Shown here in pieces: positions 7,919-17,782 of a DNA stretch of 64,000 bases (position 1 is its first letter; every line of letters begins with the position of its first letter). The notes beneath the pieces are model-generated. The model ran no database searches. It was not told the origin of the DNA and saw only the letters and a program-made list of their open reading frames with translations. Origin of the DNA: Phycicoccus sp. CSK15P-2 (GTDB taxonomy: Bacteria > Actinomycetota > Actinomycetes > Actinomycetales > Dermatophilaceae); assembly GCF_016888005.1 (NCBI RefSeq), contig NZ_JAFDVE010000008.1, forward strand, positions 124,001 through 188,000. Direction: 5' to 3'. A program made the position numbers and the translations under genes.

Positions 7919-9649
7919 ATGTCCAGCAGGCCCTTTCGCGTCCTGGTCTCCGCCTATGTCGACCTCAACGTCATCGACGGGTCGGCCTTCTTCGTCTCCG
8001 GTGTCGCCTCCCTCCTCACGAGCGCGCCGGGCATGGCCGTCCACGTGGTGACGGCGACTCCGATCAGACGACCGGTGGTCATCCAGGAGATGCTGCTCAA
8101 CAACCGCGTCACCGTCACCGACCCCTTCCGGGACGTGACGTTGACAGCGAGGTTGCCGGAGCTCGCGGACGCGAGCTGGATGGACGAGCAGACGTCGGCG
8201 CGGGTCCTGAGCCACTACCTCGACCAGGGCCACTACGACGTCATCATCGTCCGGAGCACCGAGGTCGCCCACACGCTCGCGGAGCTGCACCCGGACCTCG
8301 GTCGGAGACTGTGCGTGTATGTGACGGGCGTCGTCGCCTCCGACGCCGACCTCGACCCCGTCGTGAGCCACCGGCTCGGCGCTCTCCTCGACCGGGGCGC
8401 CACCTTGCTCTGCCAGACGCCCGAGATGCGTGAGCACCTGCTGGGTGCGCTGGCCCAGGAAAGCCGGGCGGAGGCGGTCGCTCTGCTGAGCCCCGCGGTG
8501 CCGTCGGAGCACGACGTCGTCCTCCCGCAGTCACAGGGTCCGTTGCTGCTCACCTACACCGGGAAGTTCGCCCCCGCATGGCACACCGTCGAGATGCTGG
8601 CCGCCTTCAAGGAGGCGTCCTCGGCGGGTGCGGACCTGCGTCTCGTCGTGGCCGGGGACCACTTCAAGCGGCCGCCCGAGTGGCCCTCCTTCGTCGCCGA
8701 GGTCCGTTACCTCCTCGGCTCTCACCCGGGAGTCTCGTGGGTGGGTGCGGTGACGCGAGCGGACGCGCGAGCTCTCGTGGCAGGGTCGGACGTGGGTATC
8801 GGATGGCGCAACACATCGCTCGACTCCAGCCTCGAGCTCTCGACCAAGCTCCTCGAGCACGGTGTCCTGGGACGGCCGTGCGTCATCAACCCGACGCCCA
8901 TGCACCGCCGGCTGTTCGGCGACGACTACCCGCTCTTCGCCGCGTCCACCACTCAGTTTGTCGACCTCCTCCAGCGAATGGACCGGGACCGGGCGATGGT
9001 GCGCGACGCAGCCCGGACCGCGCAGGTGGTCTCTGCTGACTACACCTACGAGACCGTCTTCCGTGACCTGTTCCCGACCCTGCTCACCGCGTCCGGTCTG
9101 CCCGACGACCCCTCGAGTGGGTTGGCGGACGACATCTCCGCGTTGTGTGCCACCTCCGACCGTCTCGTCCGCCGGGGCGACCAATGGGTCGGATGGCTCA
9201 CCGACAGCACTGACGGCGCACGGATCTTGCACCGACTGGTCTCGGGCGGGCCGGTCGTCGACGTCGAGCGCCTGGGTCCCTTCGTGCGCTTCACCCAGGG
9301 GCCCGGAGACGGTTCGCCTCAGAGCGAGGCCGACCAGGCGGCCTGCCTCGCTCTCGCCGAGGGGGCTCTCTTCGATGGTGGCGGGGCTCCGGCTGACGTG
9401 CCGATGTCTGCCGAGGTGACGGTCGCGCACGACGCGGGCGGCCGGGTCAGGCTGGCCCAGCCCGTCGCCACTGTGCCCGCTCCCGGTGGGGAGGACGGAG
9501 GGACCGGCGCGGTGACACGTGCCCATGAGCAGGAGCTGGCCACGATGACGGCCCGTTACGAGGCACTCGCGGGCACGGTGCTCGGGCGCCTCCAGCGGGC
9601 GTACTGGCGCCTTCGGCGGCGTGTGCGACGGCGCGGAGCGCACCGGTGA
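7919..9649 (+). CDS. glycosyltransferase (GT-B fold) with basic C-terminal tail
   Basis: 576 residues from the ATG at 7919, with a GGAGAGG ribosome-binding site at 7904-7910. An overlapping GTG at 7910 is in frame but sits on the ribosome-binding site. The N-lobe begins RPFRVLVSAYVDLNVIDG. The C-lobe contains LLLTYTGKFAPAWHTVEML, LVVAGDHF, VSWVGAVTRADARALV and STKLLEHGVLGRPCVINPTP, a recognisable variant of the GT1/GT4 sugar-nucleotide site. About 190 further residues are less conserved and end in a strongly basic helix (RLRRRVRRRGAHR), which could hold the enzyme on the membrane. This is the last gene of the tightly coupled run; a new promoter follows. Confidence 0.75.
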   Translation: MSSRPFRVLVSAYVDLNVIDGSAFFVSGVASLLTSAPGMAVHVVTATPIRRPVVIQEMLLNNRVTVTDPFRDVTLTARLPELADASWMDEQTSARVLSHYLDQGHYDVIIVRSTEVAHTLAELHPDLGRRLCVYVTGVVASDADLDPVVSHRLGALLDRGATLLCQTPEMREHLLGALAQESRAEAVALLSPAVPSEHDVVLPQSQGPLLLTYTGKFAPAWHTVEMLAAFKEASSAGADLRLVVAGDHFKRPPEWPSFVAEVRYLLGSHPGVSWVGAVTRADARALVAGSDVGIGWRNTSLDSSLELSTKLLEHGVLGRPCVINPTPMHRRLFGDDYPLFAASTTQFVDLLQRMDRDRAMVRDAARTAQVVSADYTYETVFRDLFPTLLTASGLPDDPSSGLADDISALCATSDRLVRRGDQWVGWLTDSTDGARILHRLVSGGPVVDVERLGPFVRFTQGPGDGSPQSEADQAACLALAEGALFDGGGAPADVPMSAEVTVAHDAGGRVRLAQPVATVPAPGGEDGGTGAVTRAHEQELATMTARYEALAGTVLGRLQRAYWRLRRRVRRRGAHR

Positions 9650-9728
9650 GGCGACCCCAGGCAGACGCGCTCCCGGGTTTTTCGGAGCCGGCGGGGTCGT
9701 CCGAACGTCCGTCTCGTGCCCCTTCGCC

Positions 9729-9757
9729 TTCGTCCGTGGCGGGACGGTTCTTACCCT
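9729..9757 (+). promoter_or_regulatory. promoter of the propeller/Ig-like secreted protein gene
   Basis: TTCGTC at 9729-9734, a 17-bp spacer and TACCCT at 9752-9757 form a plausible housekeeping-type promoter. It lies 60 bp before the chosen GTG at 9818, in the 168-bp gap after the glycosyltransferase operon. Confidence 0.45.
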
Positions 9758-9817
9758 GGGAGGGATCGTGTCGGGACCCGGCGCCCGCACGAGCGGAGTT
9801 CTAAGGAGCGATCGACG

Positions 9818-12800
9818 GTGGTCCCTGCACGGCGCGTCTTCTCATCGGTGATCTCGGTGCTGCTGGCCGCAGCACTGGCAATGTCGATCGCGGTGACGGC
9901 GCGTGCCGCGTCCCCGGAGGTCAGCGGTTCGGAACGCGACCTGGGTGCCCAGATTCCCGGGAAGCCCGAGGGGTTGCGCTCGGAGGACTCAGACCAAGGG
10001 CTCGTCGGTGGGCGCTACCTCACCTTCTTCGTCAACAACGGGGGTTCGGGCCGCTTGGCGCGCTTCTTCGCCATGGACCTCGACGGCACGAAGGTTGCCG
10101 AGGTCGACGTTCCACAGGGGACGGACATCAAGGGTCTTGTCTACGTTCCGGCATCCAAGACCGTGTTCTTCGCCGCGAACAGCGCGACGTACGCGTTCGT
10201 CTATCGATGGGACGGGTCGACCTTGCGCAAGGTCGCCAGCATCGCGAACCAGGCCGTCATGCGCCTGGCGGCCGCACCCGACGGCGCCGTCTATCTCGGC
10301 ACCTTCGCCCCCTCGAACGGGCGGCTCTACGTCTACGAGAGTGGCGGGCTGAAGGACCTGGGACAGCCGATGTCCGGCGAGTCCTACGTCCGCTCGCTCG
10401 CTGTCGATGCGGGCTCCGTCTGGGTCTCGAACTACCGATCCGCCGCGGCCAAGCTCGTTCGCGTGAACCGTAGCACCGGGGCGGGCACGACGATCGCGAC
10501 GCCATCCGCCTTCTCGTCGCAGTGGTCGGCCTTCCACATGACCTTGGCGGGCGACTACCTCTTCATGCGTACGGTCAACGACCCACGGCTTTTCGCCTAC
10601 AACACACGCACCGGGAAGTTCGCCACCTTCGACGACCAGGTCGCCAGAGACCGGTCGGTCCCGGAGACCCCGAACGTCGTCCCGTACATCGACGGCATCT
10701 CCCCCTACGGCATCTCTCCGCTCATCGAGGGCAGGTACGTCTACTTCCAGCGTTCCGGGGCGGGCATCATGCGGGTCGACCTCACGAACAACCTCAAGAC
10801 GATCAGGGTCGACAAGTGGAACGGTACGGACAACCCGGAGTCGTGGCCGGCCGCGTCCGTTCCAGGGCCGGTGTCTTACGCGTGGCTCTCCGGGGTCGGC
10901 GGCCGGCCCGGACCGTCCCTCGTGACGACCACGATCGACGCCAAGGTGTATGTCAACACGGCCAATCAGAGCGAGCCGCTCGTGCTGACGCTCCCGGCGA
11001 GGGGCACGCCGTCGACGATAAACAGTCTCGGAACCACCCCGACGGGGACGGTCCTGTCCGGCGGCTTCGACCTCCCGGAGGGCATCGGCACCTACACCCC
11101 GGGCACGGGAGACACCGGGCTGCTCGACGGACCGCAGATCGAGGGCTTCGGCACCTTCGACTCCTCGACGGTCATGGGCGGCTACACGGGCAACTCCTCG
11201 ACGTCGGCGCCGTTGTACCTCTACTCCGGGTCCGGGCAGCCGACCCTGAAGAGGTACATCAACAACAGCCAGGAGCGGCCGGTCGCCATCGCGCAGGTCG
11301 GCCGCCGGGTGGCCGTCGGAACAGTCCCGATCAAGAACCAGCTGGGTGGGGCCCTGAGCATCTGGGACCCCGCGACCAACGCGATCACCGTCAAGCGCAA
11401 CCTCATCCCGAACCACAGCGTCGTCTCGCTGGCGGCCCAGGGCAAGTTCGTCGTGGGTGGTTCCTCGAACACGGGCGGAACGGGCTCGACCCCGACGGCG
11501 ACCGACGGCAAGATCTTCACCTACGACACCACGAGCGGAGCACTCAAGACCTTCACCCCTCCGCGGGCGTCGTCGGCCACCTACTCCTGGGTGGCGGCCA
11601 TCACCCCGGACCCGAGCCAGGCGAACCACTACTGGGCTCTCTCGACCGGCTACCTCATCCAGTTCAAGGTCTCGTCCACCGGGACGATCAGCCTGACTCG
11701 CGATCTCGGCGCCTTTCCCAACACCTCCTCGCCCACCGGCAAGGAGCTCGGGATCGCGTTCGTCGGCGAGACCATGTTCGCGACCGTCGGCCAAGGGCTC
11801 TCGGCGATCAACCCGGTCACGGGTGAGCAGACGGTCGTCGCAGCGAAGACCAGCGCCGGGGCCGTCACCGGTCTGGTGAGGTCCGGGTCGTCCGATCTCT
11901 ACTTCGCCCGCGGGGCCAGGCTGTACCGGTACAGCGTCGACAGCGCGTCGACCTCGACGTCGCTCCTGGCGCCGGTCGTGACCTCGCCCGACATCAAGAG
12001 CACCGTGGCTCCGGGCGCGATCTCCTTCTCGGGAACCGGGACGAAGAACTCGACCGTCGAGGTCAGCGACGGGTCACGGACCCGGTCCGCGCTCGTGCGG
12101 GACGACGGGACCTGGGAGCTGGCCCCGATGGACTTCGACACCGGGACCTTCGACCTGACCTTCACGGCGTCGATGGACGGGTTCTCGTCGAGGACGACCC
12201 GGGTCTCGCTGTCCGTCGCGCCCACCACCGACGACCGGTGCGCGATCGAGAAGCCGGTCCCGACGAACATCGCCGTCGGCGGCTACAACAAGCCCAACAC
12301 CAACTACGCCTTCGAGGGGACCGGGACCCCGGGCTCGGTGGTCACGATGGTGAGCGGCAGCCGGACGCGCACGGCGACGGTGCGCGAGGACGGCACCTGG
12401 TCGATGAACCCCGTGTGGTTCGGATGGTGGTCCGGGATGGTGCCGTTCACCGCGTCCCGCGAGGGCTGCCCGAGCGTGACGAACGAGGTCACGGCCTGGT
12501 TCGTCGAGCGGGGGACCTACCACGTCCCGACTCTGCTCATCAGCCACACCGAGACCCACTGGTACCCCGGAGGTGAGATCGCGTTCAAGGGCAAGGGCAC
12601 GCCGGGTGCGCTGGTCACCTTCCTCATCGGCAACCAGACACGGTTCGCGGCCGTCAGCAGTACCGGTCGGTGGACGATGCGAGCGGTGGCCGTCTCGGAC
12701 GCCCCGGTGTCCTTCAGCCTGTTGTCCGAGCTGCCCGACTACCCGGACCAGAACGCCGCGTTCGACGTGCACTTCGGGACCGCACCGACGTCGGTCGTGG

Positions 12801-13057
12801 CGCCGCTCGTGTCGAGCCACACCGCGGGCTCGACCGTCGCTGCGGGTGACACCGTGTTCAGCGGCAAGGGCGCGCCACGGAGCAAGATCTCGCTCGCCGT
12901 GGGCGGCACCACGGTCAGCGCCTACGTCCGCTCGAGCGGCCGGTGGGACCTGCCGCCGGTCTCCGTGCCGGCAGGCAGGCAGACTCTGCGCTTCACGGCG
13001 TCCTCCCCGGGCCTGTCACCCCAGTCCACCTCGGTGACGATGTCGTTCTCCGGCTGA
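9818..13057 (+). CDS. secreted beta-propeller protein with four C-terminal Ig-like repeats
   Basis: 1079 residues from GTG 9818, with AAGGAG at 9803-9808. In-frame starts further upstream would cross the promoter. A basic N-terminus, a hydrophobic stretch (SVISVLLAAALAMSIAV) and TARA/AS near residue 29 form a Sec signal peptide. Residues of about 60-690 contain recurring strand patterns (YLTFFVNNGG, VYLGTFAPSNGRLYVYESGG, KIFTYDTTSGALKTF) typical of a WD/YVTN-like propeller. The last 360 residues hold four related modules of about 90 residues, each with an F-x-G-x-G-(T/A) strand, then T-A-x-V and DGTW/GRW. No transmembrane anchor or sorting signal follows. The position inside the polysaccharide locus suggests an extracellular glycan-binding or surface-layer role; this is inferred from context. 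Confidence 0.8.
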   Translation: MVPARRVFSSVISVLLAAALAMSIAVTARAASPEVSGSERDLGAQIPGKPEGLRSEDSDQGLVGGRYLTFFVNNGGSGRLARFFAMDLDGTKVAEVDVPQGTDIKGLVYVPASKTVFFAANSATYAFVYRWDGSTLRKVASIANQAVMRLAAAPDGAVYLGTFAPSNGRLYVYESGGLKDLGQPMSGESYVRSLAVDAGSVWVSNYRSAAAKLVRVNRSTGAGTTIATPSAFSSQWSAFHMTLAGDYLFMRTVNDPRLFAYNTRTGKFATFDDQVARDRSVPETPNVVPYIDGISPYGISPLIEGRYVYFQRSGAGIMRVDLTNNLKTIRVDKWNGTDNPESWPAASVPGPVSYAWLSGVGGRPGPSLVTTTIDAKVYVNTANQSEPLVLTLPARGTPSTINSLGTTPTGTVLSGGFDLPEGIGTYTPGTGDTGLLDGPQIEGFGTFDSSTVMGGYTGNSSTSAPLYLYSGSGQPTLKRYINNSQERPVAIAQVGRRVAVGTVPIKNQLGGALSIWDPATNAITVKRNLIPNHSVVSLAAQGKFVVGGSSNTGGTGSTPTATDGKIFTYDTTSGALKTFTPPRASSATYSWVAAITPDPSQANHYWALSTGYLIQFKVSSTGTISLTRDLGAFPNTSSPTGKELGIAFVGETMFATVGQGLSAINPVTGEQTVVAAKTSAGAVTGLVRSGSSDLYFARGARLYRYSVDSASTSTSLLAPVVTSPDIKSTVAPGAISFSGTGTKNSTVEVSDGSRTRSALVRDDGTWELAPMDFDTGTFDLTFTASMDGFSSRTTRVSLSVAPTTDDRCAIEKPVPTNIAVGGYNKPNTNYAFEGTGTPGSVVTMVSGSRTRTATVREDGTWSMNPVWFGWWSGMVPFTASREGCPSVTNEVTAWFVERGTYHVPTLLISHTETHWYPGGEIAFKGKGTPGALVTFLIGNQTRFAAVSSTGRWTMRAVAVSDAPVSFSLLSELPDYPDQNAAFDVHFGTAPTSVVAPLVSSHTAGSTVAAGDTVFSGKGAPRSKISLAVGGTTVSAYVRSSGRWDLPPVSVPAGRQTLRFTASSPGLSPQSTSVTMSFSG

Positions 13058-13214
13058 GCTCTGCACGTCTCCGGCGAGGAGCGCACCGGAACACGTCACG
13101 GTACGTCGCCCGGGGAGCGAGAGAGGGGCAGCCTCGATGGCCCGTGCACGAGCCCGGCAGCGCCGGCCGGCGTGGGCCCGTCCAGGTTGGACTCGGCACC
13201 TCGAGGGGCGCAGG

Positions 13215-13242
13215 TTGCGGCCTCGCAGCCAGGCGCTATCTT
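13215..13242 (+). promoter_or_regulatory. promoter of the glycosyltransferase/heparinase chimera gene
   Basis: TTGCGG at 13215-13220, a 16-bp spacer and TATCTT at 13237-13242 lie 40 bp before the GTG start at 13283. The 225-bp gap holds no gene that I can support. Confidence 0.5.
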
Positions 13243-13282
13243 GAGCCCTTGGTCGGCACATCCGGGCGAGCGAGGAGGACAC

Positions 13283-16060
13283 GTGACGCAAGGGGGTCGC
13301 GATGTGTCATCCGCGGACGGTGTCGAGGACCCCGGCATCGACCGGTGGCTGCCCGATGCCGTGGACGGATTGCTGAACAGCGGCCTGGTGGTCCCTGCCT
13401 TCGAGATGGTTCGGAGCGTCGAGGCGTGGGAGGTCCTCTCTGCTCCGGTCCTGCGCCGACTGTGCGTGGCCCTTCGTGGGCAGGGCTTCCTCGACCGGGC
13501 GCTGCGCGCCGCGGACGCGCTGGAGGTGAGGGACGGAGGCCCCGCCGAGCTGGGAGCGTCCCTACGTGGTGAGCTGGCGGTGCTCGGCGGGAGCTTCTCG
13601 GCCGAGGTCCCCGAGCCGGAGTCGCCTTTCGTCGCCCGGGCCGGTCGAGTGCTCAACGTCGTCGGAACCTCCCTTCCCGAGGTCGACTCGACCTTCACCC
13701 GACGCACTCAGGCGACAGCTCGCAGAATGTCCAGACTCGGGCTCGAGGTCTCCGTCGTGACCCAGATGGGCATCGGGGAGACCGACGGGTACGCCGTCGA
13801 GGAGGTCGACGGCGTCGAGTACCACCGGATCCCCGGTCCGCCCCGGCGCGAGATCCCGATGGACGAGTGGCTCATGGTGTTCGCCAACCGACTCTCCGCG
13901 GTTGTCCGCAAGGTGCGCCCCGGTGTGGTGGTGGCGTCGTCGGACTTCGTCAACGGGCTCGCCGCGCAGGCTGTGTGCAGGCCCTACGGGATCCCGCTGG
14001 TCTACGACGTCCGCGGACTGTGGGAGGACTCTTGGCTCGACCGGCAACGGGCGAGCAACTCGTGGACCGAGGAGCAGGTTCCGGAGCGGTGGGGGATGCC
14101 GGAGGCCTGGTCGATGCGCCGCGAGCGCGAGCTGCAGCTGGTCGAGACGGCCGATGCCGTCGTGACCGCCGGCGCACAGACGACACAGAAGCTGGTGGAG
14201 CTCGGCACGGCTGCCGAGAGGGTCACCGAGATCGGCGATGTCGAGAGCGACGCCGAGCGGTGGCTGGGTGTCTATGAAGACCTCGGCGCCCTCGAGCCGG
14301 GCGCTCGGGAGATCGCCCGGCTCGGCGACGGCCCTCCCGACCCGGCCGACGTCCGTCGCCGCGTGCGTGGGAGCGAGCGCATGCCCCTGGACCGCATCGC
14401 CGGTTTCGGTGGTTTCGGGACCACTCGGAGCATCAGGGAGGGGGGGTGGCGGCACAGCAGCCTGGAGCCCGTGCATATCACCAGTCCTTTCGACTGGGCC
14501 GGTGCCTGCCTCGACAACCGGTCGCAGGGCTTCCATCTCCATGCCTGGGACTTCATGGTTCCTTTCCTGAAGAGCTGGAACCGCAAGGGCGACCGGGAGT
14601 CCCTGACTTGGTGTCTCGAGCGCGCGAGCGACTGGGCGGCCACGTTCACCGTGGGGGACGCGCAGGGAACGATGGCCTGGTACGACATGGCCATCGGCCT
14701 GCGCGCGCCGCGCCTCGCGTACCTGCTGCAGGAGGCCGTGCACGAGGACGAGCCGGACGAGGTCGTGCAGCGGCTGGCACACGCCGTGGTCCGCCACCAG
14801 CACGAGCTGTTCCGCGACGAGGCGTTCAACCCGCGGACCAACCACGGCTTCTACAGCGCCGTCGGTCAGCTGAGCTTCGCGCGCCGGTTGTCGGCGCTCG
14901 ACGCCATGGACGTGATGACCCGGCAGGGTGAGCAGCGTCTCAAGGTGGTCGTCGCGACCCAGTTCGCCGAGGACGGGGGGCACCTCGAGCACTCGCCCGA
15001 CTACCACCGCATGCTCCTCGCGTCCTTCCGGGACGCGATGGAGGACGGTCTGCTGACCGACCCCGAGGTCGCCGCCCGCCTGTCGCGCGCCGAGGAGGTC
15101 ATGGGGTGGTTCATCCAGCCCGACCGGAGGATCGTGCAGATCGGGGACTCACCCGCTCGGCTGGTGTCACCCGAGGACCGGGCGGCACAGGAGCCACACA
15201 CGCAGTTCATCGCGAGTGTCGGTCGCGAAGGGAGTCGGAACGAGTCCGATCTCCTCGTGCTGCGCCAGTCGGGCTACGGCATCGTGCGCTCTCCCCAGCC
15301 GCACAGACGGGAAGACCACCTCCGGGCGGGCTACCTGACTCTCGTCGCGGGCTTCCACTCGCGGGCCCACAAGCACTGCGACGACCTCTCTCTGACGTGG
15401 TTCGACCAGGAGCAGGAGATCCTCGTCGACTCCGGACGGTTCGGGTATCTGGATCCCCTCCCACCGGACTCACCGGATCGTGCCCGGGGCTTCTTCTACG
15501 GTCGGCCCGAGCGTCAGTACGTGGAGAGCACACCGGCGCACAACACCGTGCAGGCCGGCGACGCCGACCACGAGCGGCGGGACCGTGAGCCGTACGGCTC
15601 CGGGATCGTCTCCGGCGAGGAGCGGGACGGCCACTTCCGCCTCGTGGGTCGGGTCGGGCACCTCGGGTGGGACCACGAGCGCACGGTGACCTACCGGCCA
15701 GGGACGTGGCTACTCGTCGAGGACCGGGTGAGCTCCCCGGATCCACAGGACTTCACGGTCTGGTGGAACCTGGCCGAGACATTGACCGACCCGAAGGCCA
15801 CCGGCTCCGAGGTGTCGTTCGGGCTGACGGGCTCGGACCGGCACCTTCGGGTCGTCTCCCTGTCGGGTGAGGAGCAGGTACCCGTCGTGAAGGGTCAGGA
15901 CGACCCTCTTCGGGGATGGCGGGCGGCGGTCGACTACGAGTTCACCCCGGTGTGGTCGCTCGCCCACCGTGCCGCCGGAGTGACCGAGCACGTCATGGTC
16001 ACGCTGCTCACCTTCGACGAGTCGCAGACCTCCCGACCTCGGTCCCCCTTCGATGAGTGA
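13283..16060 (+). CDS. chimera: GT4 N-lobe lacking its C-lobe, fused to a heparinase II/III-like lyase
   Basis: 925 residues from GTG 13283, preceded by GAGGAGG. Residues of about 10-110 are helical. Residues of about 122-316 match the N-lobes of the GT4 genes at 528 and 18609 (NVVGTSLPEVDST, SDFVNGLAAQAV, YDVRGLWEDSWLDRQ, then ELGTAAERVTEIGD). Where the paralogues continue into the sugar-nucleotide lobe, this protein goes straight to ESDAERWLGVYEDLGAL, which resembles the paralogues' last helix (RRYLSVYQTLGSA). From about residue 374 it is a heparinase II/III-type protein: an alpha/alpha helical domain with TNHGFYSAVGQLSF (about 519), then a beta-domain with HSRAHKHCDDLS (about 692), LVDSGRFGYL and AHNTV. 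No signal peptide is seen. It may cleave uronate-containing polymer in the cytoplasm, or be exported by an unrecognised route. Confidence 0.82.
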   Translation: MTQGGRDVSSADGVEDPGIDRWLPDAVDGLLNSGLVVPAFEMVRSVEAWEVLSAPVLRRLCVALRGQGFLDRALRAADALEVRDGGPAELGASLRGELAVLGGSFSAEVPEPESPFVARAGRVLNVVGTSLPEVDSTFTRRTQATARRMSRLGLEVSVVTQMGIGETDGYAVEEVDGVEYHRIPGPPRREIPMDEWLMVFANRLSAVVRKVRPGVVVASSDFVNGLAAQAVCRPYGIPLVYDVRGLWEDSWLDRQRASNSWTEEQVPERWGMPEAWSMRRERELQLVETADAVVTAGAQTTQKLVELGTAAERVTEIGDVESDAERWLGVYEDLGALEPGAREIARLGDGPPDPADVRRRVRGSERMPLDRIAGFGGFGTTRSIREGGWRHSSLEPVHITSPFDWAGACLDNRSQGFHLHAWDFMVPFLKSWNRKGDRESLTWCLERASDWAATFTVGDAQGTMAWYDMAIGLRAPRLAYLLQEAVHEDEPDEVVQRLAHAVVRHQHELFRDEAFNPRTNHGFYSAVGQLSFARRLSALDAMDVMTRQGEQRLKVVVATQFAEDGGHLEHSPDYHRMLLASFRDAMEDGLLTDPEVAARLSRAEEVMGWFIQPDRRIVQIGDSPARLVSPEDRAAQEPHTQFIASVGREGSRNESDLLVLRQSGYGIVRSPQPHRREDHLRAGYLTLVAGFHSRAHKHCDDLSLTWFDQEQEILVDSGRFGYLDPLPPDSPDRARGFFYGRPERQYVESTPAHNTVQAGDADHERRDREPYGSGIVSGEERDGHFRLVGRVGHLGWDHERTVTYRPGTWLLVEDRVSSPDPQDFTVWWNLAETLTDPKATGSEVSFGLTGSDRHLRVVSLSGEEQVPVVKGQDDPLRGWRAAVDYEFTPVWSLAHRAAGVTEHVMVTLLTFDESQTSRPRSPFDE

Positions 16061-16078
16061 CCGTGCCGGCGGCGACGG

Positions 16079-17737
16079 ATGAGTACACGCATCGGGCGCT
16101 TCTTCGTCCTCGACCTCGGGGCCGACGAGCTCGTCGTCCTGCCCACGCTCGCCGACGCCGAGGGTCCGAGCCGTGTCGTGGTCCGTGACCAGGAGACCTC
16201 GCAGCTCGTCATGAGCGAGGTCATCGCCCGTGGAGGACATCTGCGCGTCCCGCTGGCGAAGGTCTGGCCACTCGCGTCCCACTCCGTCAAGCTCCAGCGA
16301 CAGCAGGACGACGCCTGGGTCGACCACGTGCCCTTCACCCCCCTCCAGTCCGTCGCCGAGCTGGACAGGGACCGCATCACCCCCGGTGACTGGGGAGTGC
16401 CCGAGCGGTGCGTCGCCGTGCTCCGGGAGCCGGGCACCCGTCGGGTCCTGATGCGCCGGGCCGTCCCGGCGGGAGGCTCGACGACCTGGACCTACCCGGC
16501 GGACGCCGAGTCGGAGCTGCTGCTGGAGTTCAACCACCCCTCGGACGACGGCGTCGGGCTCGGAGCCAGGGTCGGACCGACGCTCCGATGGTCGCCGGTC
16601 GCGTTCCGTGGCGTCGTACCGGCCGAGGTCTCACACCACGAGGACGAGCTCGCGCACACCATCCGCCACGACGTCACGCTTGCGCCGCGGGTCCTCGCGA
16701 AGGCGGGTCGGCCCCTCCTCGTCACCGAGGGCTACATCGGTGCGTGGGACGACGGCGAGCCGGTGGTGGAGGCGATGGACTTCGTCCTGGGGCGCCAGGA
16801 GATGCTCTTCCAGCCGACGGTGCCCGACGCCTCACGGCGCTCGGGTCGGGTCGTCTACCTGGGTCGGCCGCACAGCTCGTGGGGCCACTTCCTGACCCAA
16901 GGTCTGGCTCGGGTCTGGTACGCCCTCGAGCACCCCGACACACCGGTGGTGTGGGACAGCCCCGCTCCGCTGCCGGCGCATCAGCAGGTCGTGCTGGACC
17001 TGCTCGGGATGCGAAACCCGCAGCATCTGCTCACCGAGCCGGTCCGTTGGGAGGAGGTCGTGTTCCCCTTTCCCGGGGTCTGCATCGGGGACTACGTGCT
17101 GCCCGGGTACGTGCGTAGTGTCGGAGTGGTCCCGCCGTCGCCCGTCGTCCCCGGGAAGCGGGTGTTCCTCACCAGGACCGGGGTGAGCGACTTTCCCGGC
17201 GGCCCGGAGAAGGAGATCGACCGCATCGCCGAGAGCCACGGCTTCACCGTCCTGCACCCGCAGCGACTCTCGGTCGAGGCCCAGCTCGCCGAGATCTCCT
17301 CCGCGGAGACCGTGCTCGCCGTGGAGGGGTCGTCGTTGCACACTCCTCTGCTGCTGGGTGGTCCCCTGACAACGAGGTTCTGGGCCCTGACCCGCCACCG
17401 CCGCGGCGGCGGCCTGTTCGAGCACATCCGGCGGCACAAGCGGCTCCGCTACGAGACGCTCGACTTCCTGCGGACCCGGGCGCGCCGGGCCCGAGAAGTC
17501 ATCGACATCGACCTCGAGCGGCTCGACGAGGCCCTGACCGAGACGGACGGCTTCACGCGGGACCTACACCTCCTCGAGCCCCACCGCGAGCATCCGTCGT
17601 CCGCCGAGACGTCGTACCTGTCCCACCTACGGATGACGCAGGTCCGCTCCGGCCGCGCGGAGACCGCGCTCAGCGACCTCCGAACGGCCGTGCTGGCAGG
17701 TGACCACGACCGGGCCCGGGCCTTGTCGCGGCGCTGA
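16079..17737 (+). CDS. GT61-family glycosyltransferase (DUF563)
   Basis: 552 residues from ATG 16079, 18 bp after the chimera gene. The first 180 or so residues form a beta-rich domain without clear family. The GT61 core follows, with VYLGRPHSSWGHFLTQGLARVWY, the middle section RVFLTRTGVSDF, then FTVLHPQRLSVEAQLAEISSAETVLAVEGSSLHTPLLL, which is typical of the DUF563 family. The enzyme is predicted cytoplasmic and inverting; the donor is unknown. It is the last plus-strand gene of the locus and converges on the minus-strand operon, with an inverted repeat between them. Confidence 0.82.
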   Translation: MSTRIGRFFVLDLGADELVVLPTLADAEGPSRVVVRDQETSQLVMSEVIARGGHLRVPLAKVWPLASHSVKLQRQQDDAWVDHVPFTPLQSVAELDRDRITPGDWGVPERCVAVLREPGTRRVLMRRAVPAGGSTTWTYPADAESELLLEFNHPSDDGVGLGARVGPTLRWSPVAFRGVVPAEVSHHEDELAHTIRHDVTLAPRVLAKAGRPLLVTEGYIGAWDDGEPVVEAMDFVLGRQEMLFQPTVPDASRRSGRVVYLGRPHSSWGHFLTQGLARVWYALEHPDTPVVWDSPAPLPAHQQVVLDLLGMRNPQHLLTEPVRWEEVVFPFPGVCIGDYVLPGYVRSVGVVPPSPVVPGKRVFLTRTGVSDFPGGPEKEIDRIAESHGFTVLHPQRLSVEAQLAEISSAETVLAVEGSSLHTPLLLGGPLTTRFWALTRHRRGGGLFEHIRRHKRLRYETLDFLRTRARRAREVIDIDLERLDEALTETDGFTRDLHLLEPHREHPSSAETSYLSHLRMTQVRSGRAETALSDLRTAVLAGDHDRARALSRR

Positions 17738-17755
17738 CGGCCGGATCACGCGTGC

Positions 17756-17782
17756 CAGCGGGTGGTGCGAGGTCACCCGCTG
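17756..17782. terminator. inverted repeat between convergent genes
   Basis: Arms CAGCGGGTG (17756-17764) and CACCCGCTG (17774-17782) pair perfectly around a 9-nt loop and overlap the stop codon of the minus-strand gene. No T-run follows. It may terminate transcription from both sides. Confidence 0.5.
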
